A stretch of 64,000 bases of DNA from Candidatus Terasakiella magnetica (GCF_900093605.1 NZ_FLYE01000001.1:310001-374000); one strand, 5' to 3'. Numbered from the stretch's first letter, positions 1 to 9,115 are shown. Notes: a model not told the origin generated them from the letters alone. Made by a program: numbers and translations.

Positions 1-235
1 AATGAAAGAGAAGGGGGGCTTCTTTTTTACCAAGCCATTTTAAGGCTTTAAACGGGGTTGCCGGACTTGCCCATGGATCAGCGTGAGCCGCAGCAATCTG
101 CCCACCATTGGCATAGCTGGTCTCCATGGCGGGTTCAAGTTGACGATCAAGCACAACAACATCATGTCCGGCCTTTTTTAAATAAAAAGCCGTTGTTGTG
201 CCAACCACCCCTGCGCCTAGGACCAATACTCTCAC
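1..235 (-). CDS. dadA: D-amino-acid dehydrogenase, N-terminal part (cut by window edge)
   Basis: Only the first 78 codons are in the window; the gene runs off the left edge. The reverse strand reads from a GTG at 235 into a Rossmann start, VRVLVLGAGVVGTTTAFYL, followed by GHDVVVLDRQ, ETSYANGGQI and DPWASP. This is the FAD-binding start of the DadA family, where GxGxxG binds the FAD ADP moiety and the later segments line the start of the flavin site. DadA enzymes oxidise D-amino acids (D-alanine) at the membrane. A second in-frame GTG at 247 would add four residues; 235 is chosen because family members start at MRVxVLG. The gene is divergent from nnr. Family call is confident; substrate is inferred. 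Confidence 0.85.
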   Translation of the reverse strand, partial: MRVLVLGAGVVGTTTAFYLKKAGHDVVVLDRQLEPAMETSYANGGQIAAAHADPWASPATPFKALKWLGKKEAPLLFH

Positions 236-309
236 GACAAGATACACCGTTTCTTGTTATAGTAACGAACTGGTATTTAAAAGCAGTTGGGGCTAAAGGC
301 AAGGAAGCT

Positions 310-1764
310 ATGGGGAAAAATACAAAAAACCGTCTTTTATCTGTTTCTGAGATGTATGAGGCTGACCGCCTTACGATAGAAAGCGGCTTAGCTGGCATTG
401 ACTTGATGGAGGCCGCGGGCCTTTCCATTACCCGCGAAATCACCAAACGATGGAGCCCGAAAAAAACGGTTATTCTCTGTGGCCCGGGTAATAATGGTGG
501 CGATGGTTTTGTTGTTGCGCGCCTTCTTGAAGAAAGAGGATTAAAAGCCCAAGTCCTCTTATTGGGCGAGAGGGATAAGCTTAGAGGCGATGCCAAGATC
601 AATTCAGATCGTTGGGCCCATGATGTTTTACCTTTATCGCCAGATCATCTTCATGGCGCGGATTTAATCGTTGATGCGATCTTTGGTGCAGGGCTTGCCC
701 GTGAGGTTGATGGCATTGTTGCCCAAACGCTTGAAGCTGCAAAAAAGTTACAGGTTCCTGTTGTTGCGGTTGATACTCCAAGTGGCATTCATGGCGGGAC
801 GGGGCAGGTTCTGGGTACCACATTACCTGCCAACCTCACCATTACCTTTTGTCGTCCAAAAACAGGCCATTATCTCTATCCTGCCAAAAAACTATGCGGG
901 GAATTGATTGTCACTGATATTGGAATTCCCGATCATGTGATTGAAACCATTAATCCGCAAACAGAGGTCAACCAACCGCAAGACTATTTCCCTTGGCCTG
1001 ATGAAGAAACACATAAATATAAAAAAGGTCACGGCGTTATTATCGGGGGGCAACAAATGACGGGGGCGACACGGCTTGGTGCCATTTGTGCGCGTCGTGT
1101 TGGGGCAGGGCTTATTACAATAAGTGCCCATGGTGCGGCTTATATGATCTATCGACAGGGTGAAGCGGGAAACATTGTTTCTAATGATGATTTGGATACT
1201 CACCTTAATGATCCACGCAAAAATGCTTTCCTTATTGGCCCCGGTCTTGGCATTGGTGAAAAAAGACAATTGGTTGTAGAGCAGCTCTTGGAAAGTTCAA
1301 AAGCGCTGATCCTTGATGCTGATGCTTTAACCATGCTGAAAGACTGGCAATGGAAAGAACGCAATGCTGAGACCATACTCACCCCTCATGAAGGTGAATT
1401 TTCACGGCTCTTTCCAGAAATCACAGGCTCAAAACTTGAAAAAGCCAAAGCTGCGGCAAAACAATCTAATTGTACTGTTCTTTTAAAGGGGCCCGATACG
1501 GTCATTGCCGCCCCAGATGGGCGAGCGGTTATTAATGATTCTGGCACACCCTGGCTCGCCACAGCAGGCAGTGGTGATTCTCTAAGTGGAATCTGTTTGG
1601 GGCTTTTTGCACAAGGTTTGGATGGATTTAAAGCGGCATCTCTTGCAAGTTGGCTTCATGGGCGATGTGCTGAGGCCTTTCAAGAAGGGCTGATTGCTGA
1701 GGATATTGGCGATATTTTGCCTAGCGTAATAAAAACATTAAAAAATATGCATTCTTCTTATTGA
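310..1764 (+). CDS. nnr: Bifunctional NAD(P)H-hydrate epimerase / ADP-dependent dehydratase
   Basis: This protein repairs hydrated NADH and NADPH: the N-terminal YjeF_N domain epimerises R/S-NAD(P)HX, and the C-terminal ribokinase-like domain dehydrates the S form using ADP. The N-terminal domain is marked by CGPGNNGGDGFVVAR and the C-terminal domain by LIGPGLG, LTPHEGEFSRL and the catalytic-loop motif TAGSGDSLSG. The length of 484 aa is typical of the fused enzyme. The reading frame stays open upstream to 58, but the ATG at 310 is chosen because AAGGA lies 4 bases before it and the upstream residues do not resemble the family and overlap dadA. It is divergent from dadA with a 74-bp gap. Confidence 0.93.
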   Translation: MGKNTKNRLLSVSEMYEADRLTIESGLAGIDLMEAAGLSITREITKRWSPKKTVILCGPGNNGGDGFVVARLLEERGLKAQVLLLGERDKLRGDAKINSDRWAHDVLPLSPDHLHGADLIVDAIFGAGLAREVDGIVAQTLEAAKKLQVPVVAVDTPSGIHGGTGQVLGTTLPANLTITFCRPKTGHYLYPAKKLCGELIVTDIGIPDHVIETINPQTEVNQPQDYFPWPDEETHKYKKGHGVIIGGQQMTGATRLGAICARRVGAGLITISAHGAAYMIYRQGEAGNIVSNDDLDTHLNDPRKNAFLIGPGLGIGEKRQLVVEQLLESSKALILDADALTMLKDWQWKERNAETILTPHEGEFSRLFPEITGSKLEKAKAAAKQSNCTVLLKGPDTVIAAPDGRAVINDSGTPWLATAGSGDSLSGICLGLFAQGLDGFKAASLASWLHGRCAEAFQEGLIAEDIGDILPSVIKTLKNMHSSY

Positions 1765-1790
1765 CTTGCCGCAGGGAATGTATAGAGTGT

Positions 1791-1820
1791 GCGCCGAATT
1801 GGATTCGAGGCGTTCGGCGC
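1791..1820. repeat. Inverted repeat in the tRNA-Leu upstream region
   Basis: GCGCCGAA at 1791-1798 is repeated in inverse at 1813-1820 (8 of 8 pairs, 14-base spacer). A run of six T lies 12 bases further on, so it is not a standard intrinsic terminator of nnr, though it may weakly serve as one. It overlaps the proposed tRNA-Leu promoter, so an operator role is also possible. Confidence 0.5.
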
Positions 1821-1826
1821 TATTGA
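1799..1826 (+). promoter_or_regulatory. Probable promoter of tRNA-Leu
   Basis: TTGGAT (1799-1804) and TATTGA (1821-1826) are separated by 16 bases and end 17 bases before the mature tRNA. The spacing and both hexamers resemble a sigma-70 promoter, but the call is by eye only. Confidence 0.4.
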
Positions 1827-1843
1827 AGACGGTTTTTTGAAAT

Positions 1844-1928
<85 letters not shown>

Positions 1929-1959
1929 AAAAATCTCTTACATTTTTTGGCAGCCACAC

Positions 1960-1981
1960 CGAATTCATCTCAACGAATTCG
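1960..1981. repeat. Inverted repeat upstream of tig
   Basis: CGAATTC (1960-1966) and GAATTCG (1975-1981) form a perfect 7-bp inverted repeat around an 8-base spacer, 29 bases before the tig start codon. It could be a leader hairpin or a protein-binding site; no T-run follows, so it is not a terminator. Confidence 0.4.
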
Positions 1982-2010
1982 TATAACTCATCTTTATAGA
2001 GATCCCAAAC

Positions 2011-3444
2011 ATGCAGGTTACTGAAACCAAGGCCGAAGGCCTAAACCGTGAATACACTGTTGTCGTTGCGGCGACTGACATTGAAACAAAAGTTACAACT
2101 CGTCTCGGCGAAATTTCTAAAACAGTAAAAATTCCTGGTTTCCGTCCGGGTAAGGTTCCTGCGAAGGTTCTGCGCCAGAAATACGGCCAGTCCATCATGG
2201 GCGAAGTTTTGGAAGGTGCTGTAAACGAAGCGTCTGCAAAAACAATTGCTGATAATGAACTGCGTCCAGCAGCTCAGCCTAAAATCGAAATCACAAAATT
2301 CGAAGAAGGTACTGATCTTGAATTCACAATGGCTGTTGAGCTGTTCCCCGAGTTTGATCTGATGGACTTCAAAAAAGTTTCACTTGAGCGTCTGGTTGTT
2401 CCTGTTAAGGACGAAGAAATTCAAGAAACACTGGAACGTATCGCTGATTCTAACAAATCTTCTGAGCCAGCTAAGTCTAAAGCCAAGAAGGTTGCTAAAG
2501 GCAACATCGCGGTTATCGACTTTGTCGGTTCTGTTGATGGCGAAGAGTTCGAAGGTGGTAAAGGCGAAAACTACAACCTCGAAGTTGGTTCCAACACATT
2601 CATCCCAGGCTTTGAAGACCAGTTGATCGGCCTTAAAGCGGGTGAAGAAAAAGACGTTGAAGTTAAGTTCCCTGAAGAATACGGCGCTGAAAACCTTGCA
2701 GGTAAAGACGCCCTGTTCAAATGTAAAGTAAACGAAATCCGCACAGTTGTACCAGCTGAGTTGGATGACGAACTTGCCAAGAAAGTCGGCATGGAAACTT
2801 TGGACGCTCTGAAAGATGCGATTCGTGAAGAACGCTCTAAAGAGTTTGAACAAATGACACGCCAGCACGTTAAAAAGCACCTGTTGGACGCTTTGGACGA
2901 AGCACATTCTTTCGAGCTACCTGAAACATTGGTTCAAGGCGAAATCGATCAAATCTGGAGCCAATACGAAGAAACGCGTAAAAACAACCCAGATCAAATC
3001 GACGAAGCTGACAAAGGCAAATCTGATGATGAGCTGAAAGAAGAATATGCGAAGATCGCTGATCGTCGTGTACGTCTTGGTTTGGTCCTTGCTGAAGTCG
3101 GCCGTGTAAACGAGCTGGAACTTTCACAAGAAGACCTCAACGAAGCGGTTATGAACGAAGCGCGTCGTTACCCTGGTCAAGAACAGGCTGTGTTTGAATA
3201 TTTCAAAAACAACCCACAGGCTATCGAATCACTTCGTGCACCGTTGTTTGAAGAAAAAGTTGTAGACTTCATCCTTGAGCTTGCTGACGTTTCTGACAAA
3301 GAAGTAACAGCTGAAGACCTGATGAATTCTTTGAACGAAGAAGAAGAAGCTAAGCCTAAGAAAAAAGCCGCTGCAAAGAAAAAAGCACCAGCTAAGAAAA
3401 AGGCTCCAGCTAAGAAAAAAGCAGAAGCTAAAGACGAAGAGTAA
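2011..3444 (+). CDS. tig: Trigger factor (ribosome-associated chaperone, prolyl isomerase)
   Basis: Trigger factor binds ribosomal protein L23 at the peptide exit and shields nascent chains. The ribosome-binding signature PGFRPGKVP is near residue 45. The FKBP-like isomerase domain covers about residues 160-245 (VIDFVGSVDGEEFEGG, FIPGFEDQLIGLKAGE). The C-terminal chaperone arms follow. At 477 aa it is longer than the usual 430-450 aa because of a lysine/alanine tail of four KKKAxA units (about 450-473). It stands first in the conserved tig-clpP-clpX-lon order. It begins with ATG after a weak Shine-Dalgarno (AGAGAT) and ends before a strong terminator. Confidence 0.97.
   Translation: MQVTETKAEGLNREYTVVVAATDIETKVTTRLGEISKTVKIPGFRPGKVPAKVLRQKYGQSIMGEVLEGAVNEASAKTIADNELRPAAQPKIEITKFEEGTDLEFTMAVELFPEFDLMDFKKVSLERLVVPVKDEEIQETLERIADSNKSSEPAKSKAKKVAKGNIAVIDFVGSVDGEEFEGGKGENYNLEVGSNTFIPGFEDQLIGLKAGEEKDVEVKFPEEYGAENLAGKDALFKCKVNEIRTVVPAELDDELAKKVGMETLDALKDAIREERSKEFEQMTRQHVKKHLLDALDEAHSFELPETLVQGEIDQIWSQYEETRKNNPDQIDEADKGKSDDELKEEYAKIADRRVRLGLVLAEVGRVNELELSQEDLNEAVMNEARRYPGQEQAVFEYFKNNPQAIESLRAPLFEEKVVDFILELADVSDKEVTAEDLMNSLNEEEEAKPKKKAAAKKKAPAKKKAPAKKKAEAKDEE
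3358..3429 (+). repeat. Four tandem 18-bp units encoding the KKKAxA tail of trigger factor
   Basis: Units at 3358-3375, 3376-3393, 3394-3411 and 3412-3429 all begin AAGAAAAA and encode KKKAAA, KKKAPA, KKKAPA and KKKAEA. The near-identical middle units suggest expansion by slippage. The basic tail could add non-specific RNA or DNA affinity. Confidence 0.85.
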
Positions 3445-3503
3445 TCTTTTTCGAACTTTTCATCATCTTCCCCTTGCGGGAATTGAAAAGGCTTCGTAGT
3501 TTA

Positions 3504-3536
3504 AACCCACCTTGCATTCGTGAGGTGGGTTTTTTA
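3504..3536 (+). terminator. Intrinsic terminator of tig
   Basis: AACCCACCT (3504-3512) pairs perfectly with AGGTGGGTT (3523-3531), with a 10-base loop, and runs into a T tract to 3535. Confidence 0.9.
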
Positions 3537-3561
3537 ATGCAATTTATGGAACGAAAATATA

Positions 3562-4191
3562 ATGCACGATCCTTTGAGCGTAATGAGCAACTTGGTCCCG
3601 ATGGTCGTAGAAACCACCAACCGTGGGGAACGCGCCTATGATATTTATTCTCGTCTGTTAAAAGAACGTATTATCTTTGTGACAGGCCAAGTGGAAGATC
3701 ATATGGCCAGCCTGATTTGTGCACAGCTTTTGTTCTTGGAATCTGAAAACCCAGATAAAGACATTGCTATGTACATCAACTCCCCCGGCGGCGTTGTGAC
3801 ATCTGGTCTCTCCATCTATGACACCATGCAATATATCCGCCCGGATGTATCAACCGTTTGTCTTGGTCAGGCCTGTTCTATGGGGTCCTTGCTGTTGGCT
3901 GCTGGTACAGCTGGTAAACGCTATGCACTGCCAAATTCTCGTATCATGGTTCACCAGCCAAGTGGTGGGGCCCAAGGCCAAGCAACCGACATTGAAATTC
4001 AGGCTCGTGAGATTCTTGCCCTGAAACGTCGTTTGAATGAGATTTACGTTGATCACACTGGTAAAAAGCTCGAACAAATCGAAGATGCCTTGGAGCGTGA
4101 CCGCTTCATGCAGCCAGAAGAAGCCAAGGAATTTGGCTTGATCGATGAGGTCGTCAGTACCCGACCAACCTCAGAAGATGATGAAACATAA
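3562..4191 (+). CDS. clpP: ATP-dependent Clp protease proteolytic subunit
   Basis: ClpP forms the tetradecameric serine protease chamber that works with ClpX (next gene) and ClpA. The catalytic triad is visible as S106 in GQACSMGS, H131 in MVHQPSGG and D180 in ERDRFM. The length of 209 aa is normal. The start at 3562 has GGAACGA about 8 bases upstream; M8 is an alternative start and may be close to the self-processed N terminus. It lies between tig and clpX with its own terminator. Confidence 0.97.
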   Translation: MHDPLSVMSNLVPMVVETTNRGERAYDIYSRLLKERIIFVTGQVEDHMASLICAQLLFLESENPDKDIAMYINSPGGVVTSGLSIYDTMQYIRPDVSTVCLGQACSMGSLLLAAGTAGKRYALPNSRIMVHQPSGGAQGQATDIEIQAREILALKRRLNEIYVDHTGKKLEQIEDALERDRFMQPEEAKEFGLIDEVVSTRPTSEDDET

Positions 4192-4203
4192 TTAGAATAT
4201 TGC

Positions 4204-4233
4204 AAAACGCCCGCTCACCCAGCGGGCGTTTTC
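4204..4233 (+). terminator. Intrinsic terminator of clpP
   Basis: AAAACGCCCGCT (4204-4215) pairs without mismatch with AGCGGGCGTTTT (4221-4232) around the loop CACCC. The symmetric A and T ends make it usable in both directions. Confidence 0.92.
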
Positions 4234-4262
4234 ATTTCCAATGCACACAAGTTGTTTCATCC

Positions 4263-4377
4263 ATACGTATATTTTATGACATTTTCCTGTCTAAAAGTTC
4301 ATTTTAGGCATTGTAGTCTGAACTAAAGTCGGGCTAATCTGTATGTAGATTAAAAAATCAAACAGGTGTCAAACACC
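4263..4377 (+). other. clpP-clpX intergenic region with several small hairpins
   Basis: The interval before clpX holds a palindrome ATACGTAT (4263-4270) and hairpins CTAAAA/TTTTAG (4291-4307), AATCT/AGATT (4336-4351) and GGTGT/ACACC (4365-4377). The last one ends 8 bases before the GGAG ribosome-binding site. They may form a leader that affects clpX translation, or simply contain the clpX promoter. No clear -35/-10 pair was found. Confidence 0.3.
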
Positions 4378-4393
4378 GCATAACGGAGAAAAC

Positions 4394-5659
4394 ATGACTA
4401 AGTCTTCCGGTGACGACTCAAAAAACACACTTTACTGCTCCTTCTGTGGCAAAAGCCAACATGAAGTCCGCAAACTGATCGCCGGGCCTACCGTCTTTAT
4501 TTGTGATGAGTGCGTTGAACTTTGCATGGATATTATCCGTGAAGAAAATAAAACGAGCCTGAGCAAATCCGAAGAGGGCGTTCCTTCCCCGCGAGAAATT
4601 TTTGACGTTCTTGAAGATTACGTCATCGGCCAGCGTCACGCAAAACGCGTACTTTCTGTGGCCGTACATAACCATTACAAACGCCTAAACCACCTTGGTA
4701 AAACAGGTGAAGTTGAACTGGCGAAATCAAATATCCTGCTTGTGGGTCCAACGGGTTGCGGTAAAACGCTTTTGGCCCAAACACTGGCACGTATTCTTGA
4801 TGTTCCGTTCACAATGGCAGATGCCACCACATTGACCGAAGCCGGTTATGTGGGTGAAGATGTTGAAAATATCATTCTCAAACTGTTGCAATCAGCAGAT
4901 TACAATGTGGAACGCGCACAACGCGGTATCGTTTACATTGACGAGGTTGATAAAATCTCTCGTAAATCCGATAACCCGTCCATCACACGTGACGTATCGG
5001 GCGAGGGGGTTCAACAAGCTCTCTTGAAAATTATGGAAGGCACTGTTGCTTCTGTTCCCCCACAAGGTGGGCGCAAACATCCGCAGCAGGAATTTCTCCA
5101 AGTTGATACCACGAACATCCTGTTTATTTGTGGCGGTGCTTTTGCTGGTATTGATAAGATCATCTCTCAGCGTGGTCGTGATACATCCATCGGCTTTGGC
5201 GCAGATGTGCGCAGCGAAGATGATCGCGGCGTTGGTGATATCCTTCATGGGATGGAGCCGGAAGATCTGTTGAAATTTGGTCTCATTCCTGAATTTGTTG
5301 GTCGCTTGCCTGTGCTTGCAACCCTTGAAGATTTGGATAATGAGGCGTTGGTCCGCATTCTGACAGAACCGAAAAATGCATTGGTTAAACAATATCAACG
5401 TCTCTTTGAAATGGAAGATTCTGATCTGACCTTTACAGAAGGCGCTTTGGTTTCAATCGCGGACAGGGCGATTGAGCGTAAAACAGGTGCACGTGGGCTT
5501 CGTTCCATCATGGAAGGAATCCTACTTGATACGATGTTTGACCTGCCAGGGCAGGACAATGTTGATGAAGTTGTCGTCAACACAGAAGCTGTTGATAGCG
5601 ACGCCAGCCCGCTTTTAATCTATGCAGATAAGCCTGAAGAAGCTGATTCAAGCGCTTAA
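4394..5659 (+). CDS. clpX: ClpX, AAA+ unfoldase of the ClpXP protease
   Basis: ClpX recognises tagged substrates, unfolds them with ATP and feeds them to ClpP. The N-terminal zinc-binding domain has four cysteines (C15, C18, C37, C40). Walker A is GPTGCGKT (118-125), the GYVG pore loop is at 151-154, Walker B is IVYIDEVD (179-186), and the IGF loop that docks on ClpP is at 266-268 (SIGFGAD). The length of 421 aa is standard. GGAG lies 5 bases before the ATG. It is separated from clpP by about 200 bp and ends before a strong hairpin. Confidence 0.98.
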   Translation: MTKSSGDDSKNTLYCSFCGKSQHEVRKLIAGPTVFICDECVELCMDIIREENKTSLSKSEEGVPSPREIFDVLEDYVIGQRHAKRVLSVAVHNHYKRLNHLGKTGEVELAKSNILLVGPTGCGKTLLAQTLARILDVPFTMADATTLTEAGYVGEDVENIILKLLQSADYNVERAQRGIVYIDEVDKISRKSDNPSITRDVSGEGVQQALLKIMEGTVASVPPQGGRKHPQQEFLQVDTTNILFICGGAFAGIDKIISQRGRDTSIGFGADVRSEDDRGVGDILHGMEPEDLLKFGLIPEFVGRLPVLATLEDLDNEALVRILTEPKNALVKQYQRLFEMEDSDLTFTEGALVSIADRAIERKTGARGLRSIMEGILLDTMFDLPGQDNVDEVVVNTEAVDSDASPLLIYADKPEEADSSA

Positions 5660-5689
5660 AGGCTTTTTTCATAGTTTTTTATTACTTTT

Positions 5690-5732
5690 TTAGCTCCCTT
5701 GAAGTTTTCTTCTTGGGAGCTAAATTCTTTTT
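5690..5732 (+). terminator. Intrinsic terminator of clpX
   Basis: TTAGCTCCC (5690-5698) pairs with GGGAGCTAA (5715-5723); GAAG/CTTC closes an inner helix across a small internal loop, with a TTTT tip. ATTCTTTTT follows. Confidence 0.85.
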
Positions 5733-5811
5733 AGTCTAAGATAACTTAAATCAACGATCGCCTGTGATAGGGGTCGTAATTACTGAACAGACAGTTTTGA
5801 AAAAGGGTCTT

Positions 5812-8223
5812 ATGTTCGAAAATAATTCTGACGGTTCTTATCCCGTCCTGCCACTTCGTGACATTGTCGTTTTCCCGCACATGATCGTGCCGCTTTTCGT
5901 CGGGCGTGAAAAATCCGTGCGTGCGCTAGAAGATGTTATGAAGGAAGATAAACAAATCCTCCTCGTCGCTCAGAAAAACGCAACGGATGATGATCCAAAA
6001 GCCGAAGATATTTATGAAGTGGGTACGGTTTCGACTGTTCTGCAACTTCTCAAGCTTCCAGACGGGACTGTAAAAGTTCTCGTTGAAGGTGGTCGTCGTG
6101 CCCGTATTGACGAATATACGCAAACTGAAGATTTCTTTCAGGCTAGCGTAAGTGAAATTCCTGAAGAAGAAGGTGAAGACGAAGAAGTTGAAGCTTTGGG
6201 CCGTTCTGTGGTGACGCAGTTTGAGCAATATGTAAATCTCAACAAAAAAGTCCCGCCTGAAGTGATGGTTTCCATTAACCAGATCGAAGGGTCCGGTAAA
6301 CTTTCAGATACGGTTGCCTCTCATCTTGCGCTCAAGATTTCTGAGAAGCAGGAACTACTTGAAATGCCGGCTGTGATTGACCGTCTTGAGCGTGTGTTCT
6401 CCTTTATGGAAACTGAAATTGGCGTTCTTCAAGTTGAGAAGAAAATCCGTAACCGCGTTAAGCGTCAGATGGAAAAATCACAACGTGAATACTATCTGAA
6501 CGAACAGCTCAAAGCCATTCAGAACGAACTGGGCGAGGGTGAAGACGGTAAAGATGAAAATAGCGAATTTGAAGATAAGATCAAAAAGACCAAGCTTTCA
6601 AAGGAAGCCCGTGAGAAATCACTGGGTGAATTGAAAAAGCTTAAGTCCATGAGCCCCATGTCTGCAGAAGCCACGGTTGTGCGCAACTATCTGGACTGGA
6701 TGCTGACAATTCCTTGGAAAAAACGCTCTAAGGTGAAGAAAGATTTGGCACTGGCTGAAAAGATTCTCAATGAGGATCATTATGGTCTGGAAAAAGTCAA
6801 AGAACGTATCCTTGAATATTTGGCTGTTCAACAACGTACTAAAAAGATGAAAGGCCCGATCCTGTGTCTGGTTGGCCCTCCTGGTGTGGGTAAAACCTCA
6901 TTGGGTAAATCCATTGCCCGTGCAACAGGACGTAAATATGTCCGTATGGCGCTTGGCGGTGTGCGCGATGAGTCTGAAATTCGTGGTCACCGTCGTACCT
7001 ACATTGGTTCTATGCCGGGTAAAATCATTCAAGGTATGAAAAAGGCCAAGGCATCAAACCCGCTTTTCCTTCTTGATGAGATTGAAAAAATGGGCAGTGA
7101 TTTCCGTGGCGACCCAGCATCAGCATTGCTTGAAGTTCTTGATCCAGAACAAAACGATAAGTTCCAAGATCACTATATGGAAGTGGATTACGATCTTTCA
7201 GATGTGATGTTTGTAACAACGGCAAACTCTTTGAATATGCCGCAACCACTTCTGGATCGTATGGAAATCTTGCGTCTATCTGGTTATACAGAAGATGAAA
7301 AAGTCGAAATTGCCAAACGTCACCTGATTTCCAAGCAGAAAAAAGCTGCTGGACTTAAAGAAGGTGAATGGTCAATTTCAGAAGGTGCTATTCGTGATCT
7401 GATCCGTTATTACACGCGTGAAGCCGGTGTACGTAACCTTGAGCGCGAAATCGCCATGTTATGTCGCAAAGCAACCCGTGATATTCTGCTTAAGAAGTCA
7501 GAGAAAGTGAACATTACGTCGCGTAATCTTGAAAAATACGCAGGTGTTAAGAAGTTCCGTTACGGTGAAGTTGAAGAAGAAGATCTGGTTGGTGTTGTCA
7601 CAGGTCTTGCTTGGACAGAAGTTGGCGGTGAAATTCTATCAATTGAAGCTGTTGTGACACCGGGTAAAGGTGTCGCCCAATTTACGGGTAAGCTGGGTGA
7701 TGTGATGAAAGAATCTATTCAAGCTGCAACAACTTATGTCCAGTCACGAAGTGTTTCTTTTGGGATCAAACCAACTGTCTTTAGCAAAAAAGACATTCAC
7801 GTCCATGTTCCTGAAGGTGCTACGCCAAAAGATGGCCCAAGTGCGGGTGTTGGCATGGTGACTTCAATCGTTTCTGCCCTGACAGGTATTCCTATTCGAA
7901 AAGATGTTGCGATGACAGGGGAGGTGACCTTGCGTGGTCGCGTTCTTCCAATTGGTGGGTTGAAAGAAAAGCTTCTTGCTGCCCATCGCGCAGGCATCAA
8001 GACAGTCCTCATTCCCCATGACAATGAAAAGGATTTGAAAGAAATCCCGGATAATGTCAAACGCGGTTTGAAAATCATGCCCGTTCAATATGTTGATGAG
8101 GTACTTGAAACGGCCTTAACAGCACCTCTTGTTCCTATTGAATGGGACGAAGAAGAAGAGAATCAGGCTGAGATTTCATCCACATCTGGAGATGAAGAAT
8201 CTAACGGTGTTATGACACATTAG
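5812..8223 (+). CDS. lon: Lon ATP-dependent protease
   Basis: Lon is a hexameric AAA+ serine protease that degrades damaged and regulatory proteins. The LON substrate domain begins with [20 protein letters not shown]. Walker A is GPPGVGKT (355-362), Walker B is FLLDEIEKM, and the catalytic dyad is S677 in PKDGPSAG plus the lysine of GGLKEK (718-720). The frame is open from a GTG at 5764, but the ATG at 5812 is chosen because AAGGG lies about 5 bases upstream and Lon proteins begin only a few residues before YPVLPLRD; this gives 803 aa. It follows clpX and precedes hup, a common proteobacterial order. Confidence 0.97.
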   Translation: MFENNSDGSYPVLPLRDIVVFPHMIVPLFVGREKSVRALEDVMKEDKQILLVAQKNATDDDPKAEDIYEVGTVSTVLQLLKLPDGTVKVLVEGGRRARIDEYTQTEDFFQASVSEIPEEEGEDEEVEALGRSVVTQFEQYVNLNKKVPPEVMVSINQIEGSGKLSDTVASHLALKISEKQELLEMPAVIDRLERVFSFMETEIGVLQVEKKIRNRVKRQMEKSQREYYLNEQLKAIQNELGEGEDGKDENSEFEDKIKKTKLSKEAREKSLGELKKLKSMSPMSAEATVVRNYLDWMLTIPWKKRSKVKKDLALAEKILNEDHYGLEKVKERILEYLAVQQRTKKMKGPILCLVGPPGVGKTSLGKSIARATGRKYVRMALGGVRDESEIRGHRRTYIGSMPGKIIQGMKKAKASNPLFLLDEIEKMGSDFRGDPASALLEVLDPEQNDKFQDHYMEVDYDLSDVMFVTTANSLNMPQPLLDRMEILRLSGYTEDEKVEIAKRHLISKQKKAAGLKEGEWSISEGAIRDLIRYYTREAGVRNLEREIAMLCRKATRDILLKKSEKVNITSRNLEKYAGVKKFRYGEVEEEDLVGVVTGLAWTEVGGEILSIEAVVTPGKGVAQFTGKLGDVMKESIQAATTYVQSRSVSFGIKPTVFSKKDIHVHVPEGATPKDGPSAGVGMVTSIVSALTGIPIRKDVAMTGEVTLRGRVLPIGGLKEKLLAAHRAGIKTVLIPHDNEKDLKEIPDNVKRGLKIMPVQYVDEVLETALTAPLVPIEWDEEEENQAEISSTSGDEESNGVMTH

Positions 8224-8244
8224 ATTTTTCAACGAGAATCATTG

Positions 8245-8275
8245 AAAACACCACCTGTCAAAAGGTGGTGTTTTT
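8245..8275 (+). terminator. Intrinsic terminator of lon
   Basis: AAACACCACCT pairs with AGGTGGTGTTT around GTCAAA and ends in TTTTTGTTTG. Confidence 0.9.
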
Positions 8276-8322
8276 GTTTGTGCAAACCTCAAACCACACT
8301 ATCCAGAGTTAATTTTTTAGAA

Positions 8323-8346
8323 CATCTATAACTTGATCTATAGATG
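8323..8346. repeat. Perfect palindromic site upstream of hup
   Basis: CATCTATA (8323-8330) and TATAGATG (8339-8346) are exact inverted copies around ACTTGATC. It lies about 57 bases upstream of the likely hup -35 box. The symmetry and AT-richness suggest a dimeric regulator site, but a hairpin cannot be excluded. Confidence 0.5.
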
Positions 8347-8402
8347 TGAGCGTTAACAGGCTGAAAAAAGCGAAAAAACAACGTTTTTCTGCGTATCTTC
8401 GA

Positions 8403-8431
8403 TTGACGCAGGCAGATCGCGAAAGTAAACT
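8403..8431 (+). promoter_or_regulatory. Probable promoter of hup
   Basis: TTGACG (8403-8408) and TAAACT (8426-8431) are 17 bases apart. The implied transcript has a leader of roughly 70 bases before the GTG start of hup. Confidence 0.5.
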
Positions 8432-8510
8432 TTGCCAGTCTTCGACAATTGGTTGGAAACAATCAAAAGTCTTCGCTTTTTAAATAATAACCACTTTATA
8501 GGGGGCCCAG

Positions 8511-8783
8511 GTGAACAAGAACGATCTTGTGGCTGCAGTTGCTTCTGGCACCGGTCTTTCCAAGGCTGATGCTTCAAAAGCAGTTGACGGCGTTTTCGGC
8601 GCTATCACTGACGCACTAAAATCTGGCGACGAAGTTCGCCTTGTAGGTTTCGGCACTTTCTCTGTAGCACAACGTGCTGCTTCTGAAGGTCGTAACCCAC
8701 GTACCGGCGAAAAAATTCAAATTCCGGCTTCTAAACAGCCGAAATTTAAAGCTGGTAAAGGCTTAAAGGACGCCGTGAACTAA
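8511..8783 (+). CDS. hup: HU family DNA-binding protein
   Basis: HU is a small dimeric nucleoid protein that bends and compacts DNA. The 90-aa sequence carries the family signature, GFGTFSVAQRAASEGRNPRT, followed by GEKIQIPA, which forms the DNA-gripping beta arms. The start is GTG, preceded by AGGGGG at a short distance; no ATG fits better. It sits downstream of lon with its own promoter and terminator, so it is probably transcribed alone. Confidence 0.97.
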   Translation: MNKNDLVAAVASGTGLSKADASKAVDGVFGAITDALKSGDEVRLVGFGTFSVAQRAASEGRNPRTGEKIQIPASKQPKFKAGKGLKDAVN

Positions 8784-8809
8784 GTTTACACTGTTCATGT
8801 ATCCTGTGG

Positions 8810-8847
8810 AACCGGTTGCCGAAAGGTAGCCGGTTTTACTTTTTTTA
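8810..8847 (+). terminator. Intrinsic terminator of hup
   Basis: AACCGG (8810-8815) pairs with CCGGTT (8830-8835), extended inward with wobble pairs to a GAAA tetraloop. TTACTTTTTTT follows. Confidence 0.85.
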
Positions 8848-8876
8848 GTGCATGTGATTTTTTCTTAAAATAACTG

Positions 8877-8904
8877 TTGCATCGCTAAAAAATTAGATTA
8901 TAAA
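8877..8904 (+). promoter_or_regulatory. Probable promoter of the tRNA-Val pair
   Basis: TTGCAT (8877-8882) and TATAAA (8899-8904) are 16 bases apart, 16 bases before the first tRNA-Val. Confidence 0.5.
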
Positions 8905-8920
8905 CACCTCAACTTCTTGG

Positions 8921-8997
8921 GGGCGTCTAGCTCAGTTGGTTAGAGCACCTCGTTTACACCGAGGGGGTCGGGAGTTCGAATCTCTCGACGCCCACCA
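8921..8997 (+). tRNA. tRNA-Val (anticodon TAC), copy 1
   Basis: Acceptor stem GGGCGTC pairs with GACGCCC, followed by A and an encoded CCA. The anticodon arm CCTCG-TTTACAC-CGAGG gives UAC, which reads GUN valine codons. The length is 77 nt with CCA. Confidence 0.97.
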
Positions 8998-9033
8998 TTC
9001 AAATTTGAATGTTCAAGAAGTTGTTAAGATGAA

Positions 9034-9110
9034 GGGCGTCTAGCTCAGTTGGTTAGAGCACCTCGTTTACACCGAGGGGGTCGGGAGTTCGAATCTCTCG
9101 ACGCCCACCA
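9034..9110 (+). tRNA. tRNA-Val (anticodon TAC), copy 2
   Basis: This 77-nt gene is identical to copy 1 and follows after a 36-base AT-rich spacer. Both are probably cotranscribed and ended by the hairpin at 9116. Confidence 0.97.
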
Positions 9111-9115
9111 TCTTC

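Noticed and set aside
58-309. N-terminal extension of the nnr frame
   Set aside because: It lies over the divergent dadA gene in another frame, has no family similarity, and a good ribosome-binding site precedes the ATG at 310.
8921-9110. Identical tRNA-Val copies as a possible integration hotspot or recent mobile-element trace
   Set aside because: No integrase, direct-repeat att core or foreign cargo is near; tandem tRNA copies are common.
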